A program made the position numbers and the translations under genes. Below, piece after piece: positions 1 through 7,833 of a stretch of 64,000 bases of DNA. The first letter of the stretch is position 1; the number at the start of each line of letters is the position of its first letter. The DNA is from Rhizobiaceae bacterium (lineage in GTDB: Bacteria > Pseudomonadota > Alphaproteobacteria > Rhizobiales > Rhizobiaceae): contig JAMLJD010000011.1 of assembly GCA_023953775.1 (NCBI GenBank), positions 1-64,000 on the forward strand, read 5' to 3'. The notes under the pieces are model-generated. The model saw nothing but the letters and a program-made list of their open reading frames with translations, was not told the origin of the DNA and ran no database searches.

Positions 1-94
1 CCATTTTGGTCATTCGCGATCCAGAGTAGATATCTTGATTGACGTGGGACCCGATTTTGGACCACCCGGCTGGGGAATTTCCCGGGGGTAACAC

Positions 95-904
95 TCACGG
101 CGGACCGGATGCGCCGGAGGTGTTCATGAGTAATATCGGCGGCTTGTTGCCGATGGCACTGTGAGGACGAACCTCGTTGTAGTCTCTGCGCCATTCCTCC
201 ATTTTCTGGCGGGCGTCGTCAAGCGTCAGGAACCAATGCTGGTTCAGACATTCCGCGCGGAACTTGCCGTTGAAGGACTCGATGTAGGCATTGTCCGTGG
301 GCTTGCCGGGCCGTGAGAAGTCGAGCGTGACATCATTGGCATAGGCCCACAGGTCGAGATCGCGGGAGATGAACTCGCTGCCGTTGTCGACCCTGATCAT
401 CTTCGGATAGCCGACTTCCCGGCAGACCCGTTCGAGTGTCTGAACGACATCTTCACCCCGGTAGGAGAACCGCGGGTCTGTTGCCGGTGCATAGCGCGAA
501 TGGGTATCGACAATTGTCAGAACGCGCAGCTTCCTTCCCGTTGCCAACTGGTCGTGAACGAAATCCATGGCCCAGACCTGGTTCGAATGTGTGGCATCGG
601 TCCTGTCTTCCCTGAGCTTGGCCTTCACCCGTCGTTTGGGGGTCTTGTTGCGCAACTGCAGGCCCAACTCGTTGTAAAGCCTGCGGGTTCGCTTCATGTT
701 GATCGTCCATCCCTCACGCAGCAGAAGGACGTGCACGCGCCGGTATCCGTAGCGAACGCGCGTCTCGCAGATCTCCTTGATCCGCTGCTTCAGCGGTGCC
801 TGCTCACCGCGCCTGAACTTGTAAGTGTAGAGGGAGCGGTCGATCCTCAGCGCATGACACGCCTTGCGGATCGACACCTTCCAAGCCTCCCGGACTTCAT
901 CCAC
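95..904 (-). CDS. IS3-family transposase OrfB (DDE integrase core)
   Basis: This 269-aa protein has an N-terminal HTH_21-type region and an rve integrase core. The catalytic triad is visible: the first Asp in AMDFVHD, the second in RVDNGSEF, and the Glu in SFNGKFRAECLN. The C-terminus shows the usual HSAIGNKPP block. The frame opens with GTG at 904. In this family the active enzyme is normally an OrfAB fusion made by -1 programmed frameshifting from orfA, and a slippery A6G lies in the overlap region at 934-940. It catalyses excision and insertion of its own element. Confidence 0.93.
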   Translation of the reverse strand: MDEVREAWKVSIRKACHALRIDRSLYTYKFRRGEQAPLKQRIKEICETRVRYGYRRVHVLLLREGWTINMKRTRRLYNELGLQLRNKTPKRRVKAKLREDRTDATHSNQVWAMDFVHDQLATGRKLRVLTIVDTHSRYAPATDPRFSYRGEDVVQTLERVCREVGYPKMIRVDNGSEFISRDLDLWAYANDVTLDFSRPGKPTDNAYIESFNGKFRAECLNQHWFLTLDDARQKMEEWRRDYNEVRPHSAIGNKPPILLMNTSGASGPP

Positions 905-927
905 AAGCTGGCGCCGGCGGGCAGGCT

Positions 928-1206
928 TCAGAGCTTTTTTGAGAGAACGTCCTGCAGCATAGCCTTGTCCAGGCTGAGGTCCGCGACAAGCCGCTTGAGC
1001 TTGGCGTTCTCCTCCTCGAGTTGACGCAGTCGCTTGACCTCGGACGGCATCAGCCCAGCATAGCGCTTGCGCCAGTTGTAGAATGTCGCCTCCGATATCC
1101 CGGCCTTGCGGCAGACCTCGCCAACCGCCGTGCCATCCTCAGCCTGCTTCAAGACAAAGGCGATTTGCGCCTCTGAAAACTTCGATGCCTTCATGGAACT
1201 CTCCAT
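928..1206 (-). CDS. IS3-family transposase OrfA (HTH, leucine zipper)
   Basis: This 92-aa protein has an IS3/IS911-type helix-turn-helix: KFSEAQIAFVLKQAEDG, then a recognition helix in EATFYNWRKRY. A coiled-coil or leucine-zipper stretch (KRLRQLEEENAKLKRLVADL) follows and would serve for multimerisation. It binds the element ends and supplies the N-terminus of the OrfAB transposase. Its last codons run over the A-rich slippery site just before the stop at 928-930. Confidence 0.93.
   Translation of the reverse strand: MESSMKASKFSEAQIAFVLKQAEDGTAVGEVCRKAGISEATFYNWRKRYAGLMPSEVKRLRQLEEENAKLKRLVADLSLDKAMLQDVLSKKL
934..940 (-). other. Probable programmed -1 frameshift site (A6G)
   Basis: On the minus strand the last codons of orfA read TCA AAA AAG CTC TGA. 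This contains the heptamer A AAA AAG, a classic slippery sequence for IS3-family -1 frameshifting, 4 bases before the orfA stop. Slippage would join orfA to the orfB frame. Confidence 0.7.
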
Positions 1207-1278
1207 CTCCCGGTCGAGGGATCATAATTGGAAAATTCTAGCCTTGAATGGTCCGATTTGGCGGGAGCACGTCATGAT

Positions 1279-1471
1279 AACTGCCGTTCTCTTCTGCGGA
1301 TCGAAGGTCTCGGAATGGCCCGAAGCGCCCCTAGGCGGCAGACGCCGACCAATCTAGCCAGGCTGATGGCAACGGATACTCAAGCCGCAGCTAATCCATC
1401 GGGCAGCACGCCTCCACAAAATCAGGTTCTTTCCGGTTTTGGGTGAGGTTGAGGATTGATGGATTAGGCAG
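1279..1471. other. Intergenic DNA between the IS and the AraC gene
   Basis: I see no convincing gene, RNA or terminator here. The short plus-strand reading frames lack ribosome sites and family features. Confidence 0.5.
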
Positions 1472-2503
1472 TCATCTTACCGGCGTTGGCGGAGAGCGGC
1501 TAGCGTTCGCGCGCGTCGTAGACGGAGTTTCACCATAACGTTCACGGTACTGCCTGTTAAAATGCGAAAGGTCGGAGAATCCGGCATCAAGCGCCAGATC
1601 GACAATGCGGCGGCCAGTATTGCAGCTATCCATCAGCAAGTTCCGAGCCAGGACCAGCCGGAGATTGCGAACCCGCGCGGAATAGGATCCACCGCTGAGT
1701 TTGAACAGATATTCAAGATATCGGCTGGAAACTCCGATTGCTGCGGCCACCTTTCCGGCGGTCAACTCTGCATCTTGGAAGTGGTGCTCGATATAGCCGA
1801 TAGCTTCAATGATCCGGGCCTGCCGAATTGGTTTCTGGTAAGGATCTTGCGAATCGGCCTTGCGTCCCGCAACGACCAAGCCGACTAGATCAGCGAGATG
1901 ACAGGCGACTGTCGCGCGCGCATCCGGTGACTGAAGCGGTTCGCCACCGGTTAAAGCCCGCAGATAGGCGTACAAAAGGCGCAGCATCGCATTCCGGGGA
2001 TCGAAACATGCAGCCAATGCATCGCCGGTTTCTACACCGCGCCGGACAAGCTCACATTGCGGAACAACGACGGCGGCGAAGTCAAGCCCACGGCCGCCCG
2101 CAATTGCGCCTGGCTCCCAGTTGCGCAGCAATGTCACGCCGCCTGCAGGCAGATCTATTTCCTTGCCCGCATGGCAAATGTGGAGAGATTTCCGCCGCGC
2201 AAGGATCAAGGCATATGTCGAACTGCCGTCTCTGGCCAGTGCGGGATCGCGAAAGGTCGTTCCAGGCGACATCGAAACTTTAGTCACCCGTGTCTCCCCA
2301 TCCATGAAGACGGGAGATATTCGCGCCGAAAACGGAACGTCGCCATGCGGGCGGAAATCAAGCTTGAGAAGATGGCGCCCTACTTCCTCCCGCCACAATG
2401 TCAATTGGTCAATGTTCCGCATTGCTTCCGCCCATGCAGCAAGAGAGCCCACCGAAAAACGATACGTCCCTATGGCGATTTCCGCAATCGCGCGAATTCG
2501 CAT
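1472..2503 (-). CDS. AraC-family transcriptional regulator
   Basis: The protein is about 343 aa. The C-terminal third is an AraC-type double helix-turn-helix: AAAIGVSSRYLEYLFK is the first helix pair, and AGFSDLSHFNRQYRERYGETP is the family signature around the second HTH. The N-terminal 200 residues resemble the AraC-binding-like sensor domain found in regulators of catabolic genes. I place the start at the ATG at 2503; an ATG at 2422 (MRNIDQ) is an alternative with a better purine-rich stretch upstream. The gene is divergent from the secreted repeat protein at 2616 and could control it. Its ligand is unknown. Confidence 0.85.
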   Translation of the reverse strand: MRIRAIAEIAIGTYRFSVGSLAAWAEAMRNIDQLTLWREEVGRHLLKLDFRPHGDVPFSARISPVFMDGETRVTKVSMSPGTTFRDPALARDGSSTYALILARRKSLHICHAGKEIDLPAGGVTLLRNWEPGAIAGGRGLDFAAVVVPQCELVRRGVETGDALAACFDPRNAMLRLLYAYLRALTGGEPLQSPDARATVACHLADLVGLVVAGRKADSQDPYQKPIRQARIIEAIGYIEHHFQDAELTAGKVAAAIGVSSRYLEYLFKLSGGSYSARVRNLRLVLARNLLMDSCNTGRRIVDLALDAGFSDLSHFNRQYRERYGETPSTTRANASRSPPTPVR

Positions 2504-2615
2504 TTTGCGCAATCGGCCAAGACGGTCCGCTCGCGCAGTCTAATATTCGTGCAGGGACGCTAACTTGGGCAGCGGCTTCGGCCTGCGCCGGTCGATTTCT
2601 GTTCAGGAGGCCGCG

Positions 2616-3263
2616 ATGAAGACGATTACTTCGCTCGCCGCGTTTGCGGTTCTTGCGTACGCCTTTGCTAATCATGGCGCCGTCGCCGCCGAGCCTGTTG
2701 ATGCCTTCCGATGCAAGCCCGGTTTTGTTTGGCGAGACGCATTTCCAAATGACATCGTCTGTGTGACGCCAGAATCGCGGGCACTTGTGAAGGAGGAAAA
2801 CAAGGTACGGGAATCCCGCTTCGACAAAAATGGCTCATCCGGCCAATTCACCTGCATTCCGGGTTTTGTCTGGAGGCTTATCATCCCGGAAGATTTGACC
2901 TGCGTTACCCCCGAGCGCAGGGACGCCGTGCGCGCCGAAAATACGATGCTAGACAGCAGACGCGTTGGTTCGTTTATGAAAAGCGGACGCACCGCCAAGT
3001 GCAAGAACGGGTTCGTTTGGCGCGAGGCCTTTCCCGAGGATTTTGTCTGTGTGACGCCGGAATCCCGCGCCATGGTCAAACAAGAAAACGCCGCAATGTT
3101 TTCCCGTATTGACCCCGTCGGTGCGTCGGGTCCGAACAGTTGCATCGCCGGTTTCGTCTGGCGAGAAACGATACCTACAGACGTCGTCTGCGTAACGCCT
3201 GAACGCAGGGCCATCGTGCGCTCGGAAAATGCGGCCGCTGCTAGCAGGCGAAGCGGTGAGTGA
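2616..3263 (+). CDS. Secreted protein with four Cys-paired GFVWR repeats
   Basis: This 215-aa protein starts at an ATG preceded by CAGGAGG. An N-terminal signal peptide (MKTITSLAAFAVLAYAFANHG, likely cleaved after AVAA) exports it. The mature part is four repeats of about 48 aa, starting near residues 33, 80, 129 and 178. Each carries C-x3-FVWR, then P-x-D, then CVTPE-x-R and a trailing EN...SR. The two cysteines of each repeat are 16 residues apart and could form a disulfide in the periplasm. Repeats 1 and 3 resemble each other (AFP, CVTPESRA), as do 2 and 4 (IP, CVTPERR), so a two-repeat unit seems to have been duplicated. Similar repeats occur in uncharacterised bacterial secreted proteins; no function is assigned. 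Confidence 0.8.
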   Translation: MKTITSLAAFAVLAYAFANHGAVAAEPVDAFRCKPGFVWRDAFPNDIVCVTPESRALVKEENKVRESRFDKNGSSGQFTCIPGFVWRLIIPEDLTCVTPERRDAVRAENTMLDSRRVGSFMKSGRTAKCKNGFVWREAFPEDFVCVTPESRAMVKQENAAMFSRIDPVGASGPNSCIAGFVWRETIPTDVVCVTPERRAIVRSENAAAASRRSGE

Positions 3264-3750
3264 CGTCCGTCGAGTTCAAGTTCCCGACACAAGACGGGCG
3301 GCGCTTGGCAACAGGTCTCTCCTGGCCGGCACAGCTTGGCACAAGTGCAGATATGGTATCGCGATAACCGTCGCTGCATTTATCTCCGCCTTGCTGGCGC
3401 ACGCCGGACAGTCCGATCTTCCCGTATGCAGCGATGAGGAGGTTATTGAAACTCTTATCGACATTTTCTTTCAGGTGCAGCAGTCGGCAGGATCTGGCGT
3501 AGAAATCGTCGCGCTTGAGGAAATCTCCGACCTAGGTGCGGTTTCTCACCCCGCAGGCGGCGAATGGAGTGAGACGCGTGGATGCGCCGCCCAAGGAAAA
3601 CTACGTGACGGCAAGACGATCGACATCTGGTACAAGATCGTTTTGCCAAGTATACAAGACACCATCGGGTATCGTCTGAAAATGTGCATAAACGGCTTCA
3701 ATCTGGAAAACGCCGGTTGCGATGCATTCACTAAGTCGCCGACGCCATAA
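3256..3750 (+). CDS. Hypothetical secreted protein
   Basis: The protein is about 164 aa. I choose the GTG at 3256, which overlaps the end of the repeat-protein gene and has AGGCGAAG upstream; an ATG at 3229 is the alternative. A hydrophobic segment (GIAITVAAFISALLAHAG) after a basic leader looks like a signal peptide. Four cysteines lie in the mature part. I recognise no family. Overlap with the preceding gene suggests co-translation and a shared envelope role. Confidence 0.6.
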   Translation: MSDVRRVQVPDTRRAALGNRSLLAGTAWHKCRYGIAITVAAFISALLAHAGQSDLPVCSDEEVIETLIDIFFQVQQSAGSGVEIVALEEISDLGAVSHPAGGEWSETRGCAAQGKLRDGKTIDIWYKIVLPSIQDTIGYRLKMCINGFNLENAGCDAFTKSPTP

Positions 3751-4191
3751 TTGATTTCTAAAGATTTCATTCGATGCGGGCAGTAATGCCATCAGGACAA
3801 AACAGGCAAATCACGTTTCAGTTGAGCGCCACAATGCTAATACTTTCGCCGCAAACCTTCTGTTGAGCGCCTCAATTCGGAGGCATGCGAACTAAACGTC
3901 CGCTTTCCAAAGTCGGACTGAGAATACCAGCGTCCACGCAAAGCTTGGGTTAGGGCCGATCGCATCCGCGCGTGTTGCTCGCGTGAATGGCCGCTTCGGT
4001 CAGTTCAGTCGCACATAGTTGCCAGTCCGCAACCGGCCCCAAACCGGACATGGAGCGAAACAGCAGAAACGGCGGCTTTGCCCCGTTTCAAGCATGATCC
4101 GTCGACAGTATTTCCCCGTCTTGCGTTCAAACGTCGGCTGGATTATCGGAACCCCGACTAAGAACTTCTCCCAACCCTGATAGGATATATA
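3751..4191. other. Long intergenic region upstream of the MucR-type gene
   Basis: There is no supportable gene in about 440 bp. It holds the paired operator-like repeats listed at 3821-3876. An A/T-rich stretch (GATAGGATATATA) directly precedes the start codon at 4192 and supplies only a weak AGG as ribosome site. Confidence 0.6.
3821..3876. promoter_or_regulatory. Two operator-like repeats GTTGAGCGCCnCAAT
   Basis: A 15-bp sequence occurs at 3821-3835 and again at 3862-3876 with one base changed, 41 bp apart or about four helical turns. The second copy contains the palindrome TTGAG-CGC-CTCAA; the first has one mismatch in it. The arrangement suggests cooperative binding of a dimeric regulator. 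The cognate protein is not known; the downstream MucR-type gene could be the target or the regulator. Confidence 0.4.
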
Positions 4192-4641
4192 ATGCCCGAC
4201 ATGATTGACGGCGAACAGCTTACCTCGCTGACGGCCGATATCGTCTCCGCCTATGTTGCGAACAACCCGGTTCCGGCGGGTGATCTTCCGAACCTGATCG
4301 GCGATATCCATCGCTCCTTGACCGGGTTGGTATCCGGGGAGCAGGAGACCGAAGCGGCACCACAGACGCCGGCCGTGCCGATCAAGAAGTCGGTACAGAA
4401 CGATTACATCGTGTGCCTGGAGGACGGAAAGAAGTACAAATCGTTGAAGCGGCATCTGGGCGTGCATTACGGCCTCACCCCGGATGAGTACCGCCAGAAG
4501 TGGAACCTGCCGGCGAGCTACCCGATGGTCGCGCCGAGCTATGCGGCGGCCCGGTCGGAACTCGCAAAGTCGATGGGTCTTGGCCGCAAGAAGAGCGAAA
4601 CGAAGCCAGCGAAGCGCGCTGCCAGAAAGACGAGCGCCTGA
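4192..4641 (+). CDS. Ros/MucR-family transcriptional regulator
   Basis: This 149-aa protein matches the Ros/MucR family over its whole length: LTADIVSAYVANNPV at the N-terminus, then the zinc-finger-like DNA-binding core KSLKRHLGVHYG and the downstream block YRQKWNLPASYPMVAPSYAAARSEL (cited by parts). The basic C-terminal tail (KKSETKPAKRAARK) could bind DNA. In the classical Ros finger the first ligands are C-x2-C. Here the motif reads VCLED, so the second cysteine is replaced by Asp, as reported for some Mesorhizobium relatives. Family members regulate exopolysaccharide, motility and symbiosis genes. A copy within accessory DNA may tune genes of the island. Confidence 0.88.
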   Translation: MPDMIDGEQLTSLTADIVSAYVANNPVPAGDLPNLIGDIHRSLTGLVSGEQETEAAPQTPAVPIKKSVQNDYIVCLEDGKKYKSLKRHLGVHYGLTPDEYRQKWNLPASYPMVAPSYAAARSELAKSMGLGRKKSETKPAKRAARKTSA

Positions 4642-4803
4642 GCGGGCGGTGGCTCATTTGCACCAGCGTATGCGACTTGCCGAAACGTCTCCTGCCGATC
4701 GCCGAATGGTGCTTGGCCTTCGTTCGCGGCAAGGGACATGCACGAAGTCTGGGATCGTCTCCGGCGAACTAACTGGCGTTGCTATTCCACACGCCTGATA
4801 AAG

Positions 4804-5106
4804 CTACAGATGCCGCTCGACATCCATGCGGCCGTGGAGGATGCGCACGATCTCGATGCCGTAGTCGGCCGGGCGGAAGTAGATGACGTGCGATCCCGCC
4901 GGGTGCTTGAGATAGCCTTCGCGGACATGCTCGGCGGAGCGGCCTTGTATCCTGCCTGAGGCAAGACCGGTCAGAATGTCGACGATGCGGTTGTGGTAGA
5001 TGTCGGCCTGGTCGGGCGACCAGTGCTCGGCGGTGTACAGCCAGATCCCCTCGAGATCGGCACGCGCCTTCGGCCTGAGCCGGAATTCGCTACGGCCTGT
5101 CGGCAT
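4804..5106 (-). CDS. parE: ParE/RelE-type toxin
   Basis: This 100-aa protein has the RelE/ParE superfamily fold signature: basic N-terminus ([22 protein letters not shown]), central [26 protein letters not shown], then HVIYFRP and the terminal [18 protein letters not shown] use the ATG at 5106, which overlaps the parD stop by 17 bp, the usual antitoxin-first arrangement. ParE toxins poison DNA gyrase and stabilise replicons or islands. Confidence 0.9.
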   Translation of the reverse strand: MPTGRSEFRLRPKARADLEGIWLYTAEHWSPDQADIYHNRIVDILTGLASGRIQGRSAEHVREGYLKHPAGSHVIYFRPADYGIEIVRILHGRMDVERHL

Positions 5107-5341
5107 GCCGCCCATGCATGTCGGCGAGGAACGCCTTGCTGTCGAAGGGTTCCGCCGCACCGCTGTCCTCGCCCTCGGCCAGAGCCTCGCGCAGCGCCTT
5201 CAGCCTGACTTCCTGTTCCTCGAGCAGCCGCAATCCCGCACGCACCACCTCGCTGGCATTGCCGTAGCGGCCGCGTGCCACCTGGGCGGCGATGAACTGG
5301 TTGAAATGCTCGCCCAGCGCGATCGACGTGTTCTTGCTCAT
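5090..5341 (-). CDS. parD: ParD-type antitoxin (ribbon-helix-helix)
   Basis: This 83-aa protein starts at the ATG at 5341 with AAGGAGG seven bases upstream. The N-terminus [21 protein letters not shown] and [21 protein letters not shown] form the ribbon-helix-helix DNA-binding domain of ParD. The acidic C-terminus wraps the toxin. It neutralises the adjacent ParE and, with it, represses its own promoter; the inverted repeat over the -10 region (5359-5387) fits this role. Confidence 0.92.
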   Translation of the reverse strand: MSKNTSIALGEHFNQFIAAQVARGRYGNASEVVRAGLRLLEEQEVRLKALREALAEGEDSGAAEPFDSKAFLADMHGRHADRP

Positions 5342-5358
5342 CCGCGTGCCTCCTTGCT

Positions 5359-5394
5359 GATACCAATATATCACACTCCTTGGTATCGGTTCAA
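5359..5394 (-). promoter_or_regulatory. parDE promoter with overlapping operator
   Basis: A perfect inverted repeat GATACCAA (5359-5366) and TTGGTATC (5380-5387) has arm centres 21 bp apart, two helical turns. On the minus strand a -35 TTGAAC (5389-5394) and a -10 GATATA (5367-5372) are separated by 16 bp, so the operator straddles the promoter. This fits autorepression by ParD/ParDE. Confidence 0.7.
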
Positions 5395-5667
5395 CGATGC
5401 CGTGACCGGCTGATCTCCGCGGGTTCCGGCCGTTCGGTGGCCATTCTTCTCCTTTCGCACGTTTGGGTTTGCCCGCGCCGGCGGCGGCCTGTCTCAGGGG
5501 CTGTCCTGGCAGGGGACATCGGCCTGGCAACGGCATTCGCCGTCTTTCCGCTTCGCCCGCCCGCTCGCCTTCATGCTCGGGGTGCAAGGCCTCTTTCTCC
5601 CTGCCTCTCCGGACGCCGTCAGGCCGCGATCGTCGCGGTCCTCGTGTCAGGCGAAAGGAGAACCATC

Positions 5668-6567
5668 ATGGCCCGCATCACGAAACAGAAGTTCGATGTC
5701 CATCAGGAGATCACCAACCGCATCGTCGACGCCCTGGAGAGCGCCGGAGAGTTCCAGCTTCCCTGGATCAGGAACAAGGGCGGCTCGATGAAGCGTCCCG
5801 TCAACATCGCTTCGGCCAAACCGTACAATGGCGTCAACATCGTCTCGCTCTGGGTGGCGGCGCAGGCCTGCGACTATCCCTCCCACCTTTGGGGTACCTA
5901 CCGCCAGTGGCAGGAGCGCGGATGCCAGGTTCGCAAGGGCGAGAAGTCCTCGCTGGTCGTGTTCTACAAGACCCTCGACTATGAGCAGGTCAATGAAGAG
6001 ACCGGCGAGAGCGAGACGGCCGAACGGCTGATGGCGCGGGCAAGCTGCGTCTTCAACGCAGCGCAGGTCGACGGCTTCGAGCTCGAGACAGACCAGCCCA
6101 TCCCCGAAGAACCGGCCTTCGATCCGATCGACCGTGCCGAGGCCTTCGTCAGGACAACCGGCGCCACGATCGAGGAGGGTGGCGACCGTGCCTGCTACAT
6201 CCCCTCAGCCGACATGATCCGCATGCCGGAACGGCGCCGCTTCACCGGCACCGACACCACCACACCTGCAGAAGGCTTCTACTCCACCCTCTGCCACGAG
6301 CTGGTTCACTGGTCTGGTGCCAAGCATCGTCTCGACCGCGACCTCACCGGACGCTTCGGCTCCGAGAGCTACGCCATGGAAGAGCTCGTCGCAGAACTCG
6401 GCGCCGCCTTCCTCTGTGGCGATCTACACATCACGCCCGAACCGCGCGCCGATCATGCCTGCTACATCGCCTCCTGGCTCAAGATCTTCAAACAGGACAA
6501 GAAGGCCGTGTTTACCGCCGCCTCAAAGGCCAGCGAAGCGGCAAGGTGGTTGGGGGATATGGCTTGA
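5668..6567 (+). CDS. ArdC-like antirestriction protein with metallopeptidase domain
   Basis: This 299-aa protein starts at the ATG with GAAAGGAG upstream. Residues 1-125 match the ArdC N-terminal ssDNA-binding domain (WIRNKGGSMKRPVN, YNGVNIVSLW, WGTYRQWQERGCQVRKGEKS). The C-terminal half is the polyvalent-protein metallopeptidase domain with the zinc motif HELVH at about 210-214 and a downstream EELVAELG that supplies the third ligand region. ArdC proteins come from conjugative elements; they bind incoming single-stranded DNA and help it escape restriction. This fits the nearby relaxase genes and supports an integrative or plasmid origin. A fragment of a second copy lies at 8776-8838. Confidence 0.88.
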   Translation: MARITKQKFDVHQEITNRIVDALESAGEFQLPWIRNKGGSMKRPVNIASAKPYNGVNIVSLWVAAQACDYPSHLWGTYRQWQERGCQVRKGEKSSLVVFYKTLDYEQVNEETGESETAERLMARASCVFNAAQVDGFELETDQPIPEEPAFDPIDRAEAFVRTTGATIEEGGDRACYIPSADMIRMPERRRFTGTDTTTPAEGFYSTLCHELVHWSGAKHRLDRDLTGRFGSESYAMEELVAELGAAFLCGDLHITPEPRADHACYIASWLKIFKQDKKAVFTAASKASEAARWLGDMA

Positions 6568-7099
6568 GGCAACTGGTCGTGAACGCTGTTGTAATCCCCC
6601 CCCGCAAAGTGCTCATCCCCGAAATAGTCCATTTGCCATTGTAGCCTCATTGGCAATCGAATGAAGCTGATTCAAAAAAATACTCGGCAATTCCAAAAAT
6701 ATTTACGCAATAAAGTTAAATTGGATCAGTTTGCGAGAAAAAGAAACTGCTGCCCAACAGCGAAAAATAAAGAAAAATTTTTGAGAATTTTATTCGCTGT
6801 CGGCGAAAATAAAAATGCAACTCGTATTGCAAAATATACGATCTTCGCCTATATACGAAATTCGTTGATCTGGCCGATTTCGCTTCGCTTCGAGGTGTCA
6901 GAGACCGCGATCCGCCACCCACCACCGAATTCTCGATAAAAGATGCATTTGGCGCCAATCCAGCGCGCATATGACTCTATTCGAACATCGGAATGAACCC
7001 TTGGGCTGACCGCGGATGTACTGGCAGCACGGGAGTTCGTTCTGGGCGAACGGATTGTAGGAAAGGCGCGTCCGCGCGCTCTTGCAGAGGCATTGATCC
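6568..7099. other. AT-rich gap with short inverted repeats
   Basis: Between about 6660 and 6870 the base composition falls far below that of the surroundings, with runs of A and T. ORFs of about 85-90 aa exist on both strands but have no ribosome site or family features. Short inverted repeats are present, such as TCGTAT (6822-6827) with ATACGA (6836-6841), a further ATACGA at 6853-6858, and an imperfect TTTTATTCGC/GCGAAAATAAAA pair near 6790-6816. It could be a replication, partition or silencer-binding region; nothing in the sequence proves it. Confidence 0.4.
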
Positions 7100-7363
7100 A
7101 TGACAATGCGCACCAAGCAGACCCTCGTCCGGTTCTCGGCACCCTTTATGCTGCCCGGTTTTGACGCCGCGCAGCCTGCCGGCGACTATCGCGTGGACCA
7201 TGATGAGGAATTGCTGGAGGTATCCTCCCGCTTGGTCTGGCGACGCATGGCAACCTTCATCCATCTGCCGGAGATAGCCAGGCAGGTTCCCACGCAACAG
7301 ATGGTGCCGGTCAATCCTGCAGACCTCGATGCCGCACGCGACAAGGGCCACCTTGAGTCATGA
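7100..7363 (+). CDS. Conserved rhizobial hypothetical protein
   Basis: This 87-aa protein starts at an ATG with AGAGG nine bases upstream. It is soluble and basic (TKQTLVRFSAPFMLPGFD, then DHDEELLEVSSRLVWRRMATFIHLP). I recall comparable small proteins in rhizobial accessory regions but know no function. It is the first of a run of overlapping small genes and ends in an ATGA overlap with the next. Confidence 0.6.
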   Translation: MTMRTKQTLVRFSAPFMLPGFDAAQPAGDYRVDHDEELLEVSSRLVWRRMATFIHLPEIARQVPTQQMVPVNPADLDAARDKGHLES

Positions 7364-7728
7364 CTTCTACAAGCTTCATTCAACGCACCGCCCGACAGTT
7401 CCGGCGCGATGCTCCTATGCATCTCTTCGCGATCGGGCAATCCGTCAAGCTAAAGCGCCGCGTTGCAAGATCCGGGTTCGCAGCGGATATCTATCGCATC
7501 ACTGGCATGCTGCCGGCGAGGGATGGTTCACTGCAATACCGCATCCGCAACGACGACGAGCGGCATGAACGCGTGACGACCGAAGACAGTCTCGAGCCGG
7601 TCGACATGGCAGCTTCCGGCGACGGCGCCACTCTCATCGAAAGGACGTTCGGCCATGGCCAAGGGACAGAAACGCAGCAATCGAGAGATCAGAAAACCGA
7701 AGCAGGGAAAAGCGCCGCCCAAGCCTGA
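7360..7728 (+). CDS. Hypothetical small protein, coupled to the upstream gene
   Basis: This 122-aa protein starts within the stop of the preceding gene (ATGA). The middle (FAIGQSVKLKRRVARSGFAADIYRITGMLPARDG) reads like a small beta-barrel domain of a kind common in short rhizobial proteins. An internal ATG at MHLFAIG is an alternative start. The C-terminus is polar and low-complexity and overlaps the next gene. Function unknown. Confidence 0.6.
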   Translation: MTSTSFIQRTARQFRRDAPMHLFAIGQSVKLKRRVARSGFAADIYRITGMLPARDGSLQYRIRNDDERHERVTTEDSLEPVDMAASGDGATLIERTFGHGQGTETQQSRDQKTEAGKSAAQA

Positions 7729-7798
7729 AAGCTCCTTCGGAGGCCAGATCAAGCTCACCGCGAATGCCAACGCGCCTCGTGGCAAGGGCAGGACCTAA
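7655..7798 (+). CDS. Very small basic protein (47 aa)
   Basis: The gene reads MAKGQKRSNREIRKPKQGK, then PPKPESSFGGQIKL and a Gly/Arg-rich end. The N-terminal MAKGQ-x-RSN-x-E motif with a lysine-rich continuation is a recurrent small protein in Rhizobiales genomes. It overlaps the 3' end of the preceding gene in another frame. Function unknown; the basic composition suggests nucleic-acid contact. Confidence 0.65.
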   Translation: MAKGQKRSNREIRKPKQGKAPPKPESSFGGQIKLTANANAPRGKGRT

Positions 7799-7833
7799 AT
7801 TCGTCATCCTCCTACAGGCGAGGAAGAAACGCG

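Larger units (their letters stand above)
40..1274 (-). mobile_element. Complete IS3-family insertion sequence (IS407-like group), 1235 bp
   Basis: The element carries overlapping orfA (928-1206) and orfB (95-904), both on the minus strand. Its two ends are imperfect inverted repeats that both start TGACGTG and share the later blocks CCCG and GGACCA, and they have the TG...CA termini of the IS3 family. The four bases just outside the left end (36-39) and right end (1275-1278) are both TGAT, a 4-bp target duplication, which is the size usual for the IS407 group. Intact ORFs, intact ends and a perfect duplication point to a recent and probably still functional insertion. The exact ISfinder name was not determined. 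Confidence 0.9.

Noticed and set aside
5380..5667. N-terminal extension of the ArdC-like protein
   Set aside because: The conserved domain and a good ribosome site begin at 5668; the upstream frame is unconserved and overlaps the parDE promoter.
6661..6939. A 92-aa gene in the AT-rich gap
   Set aside because: No ribosome site, no family pattern, and similar-sized frames exist on the other strand; best treated as non-coding.
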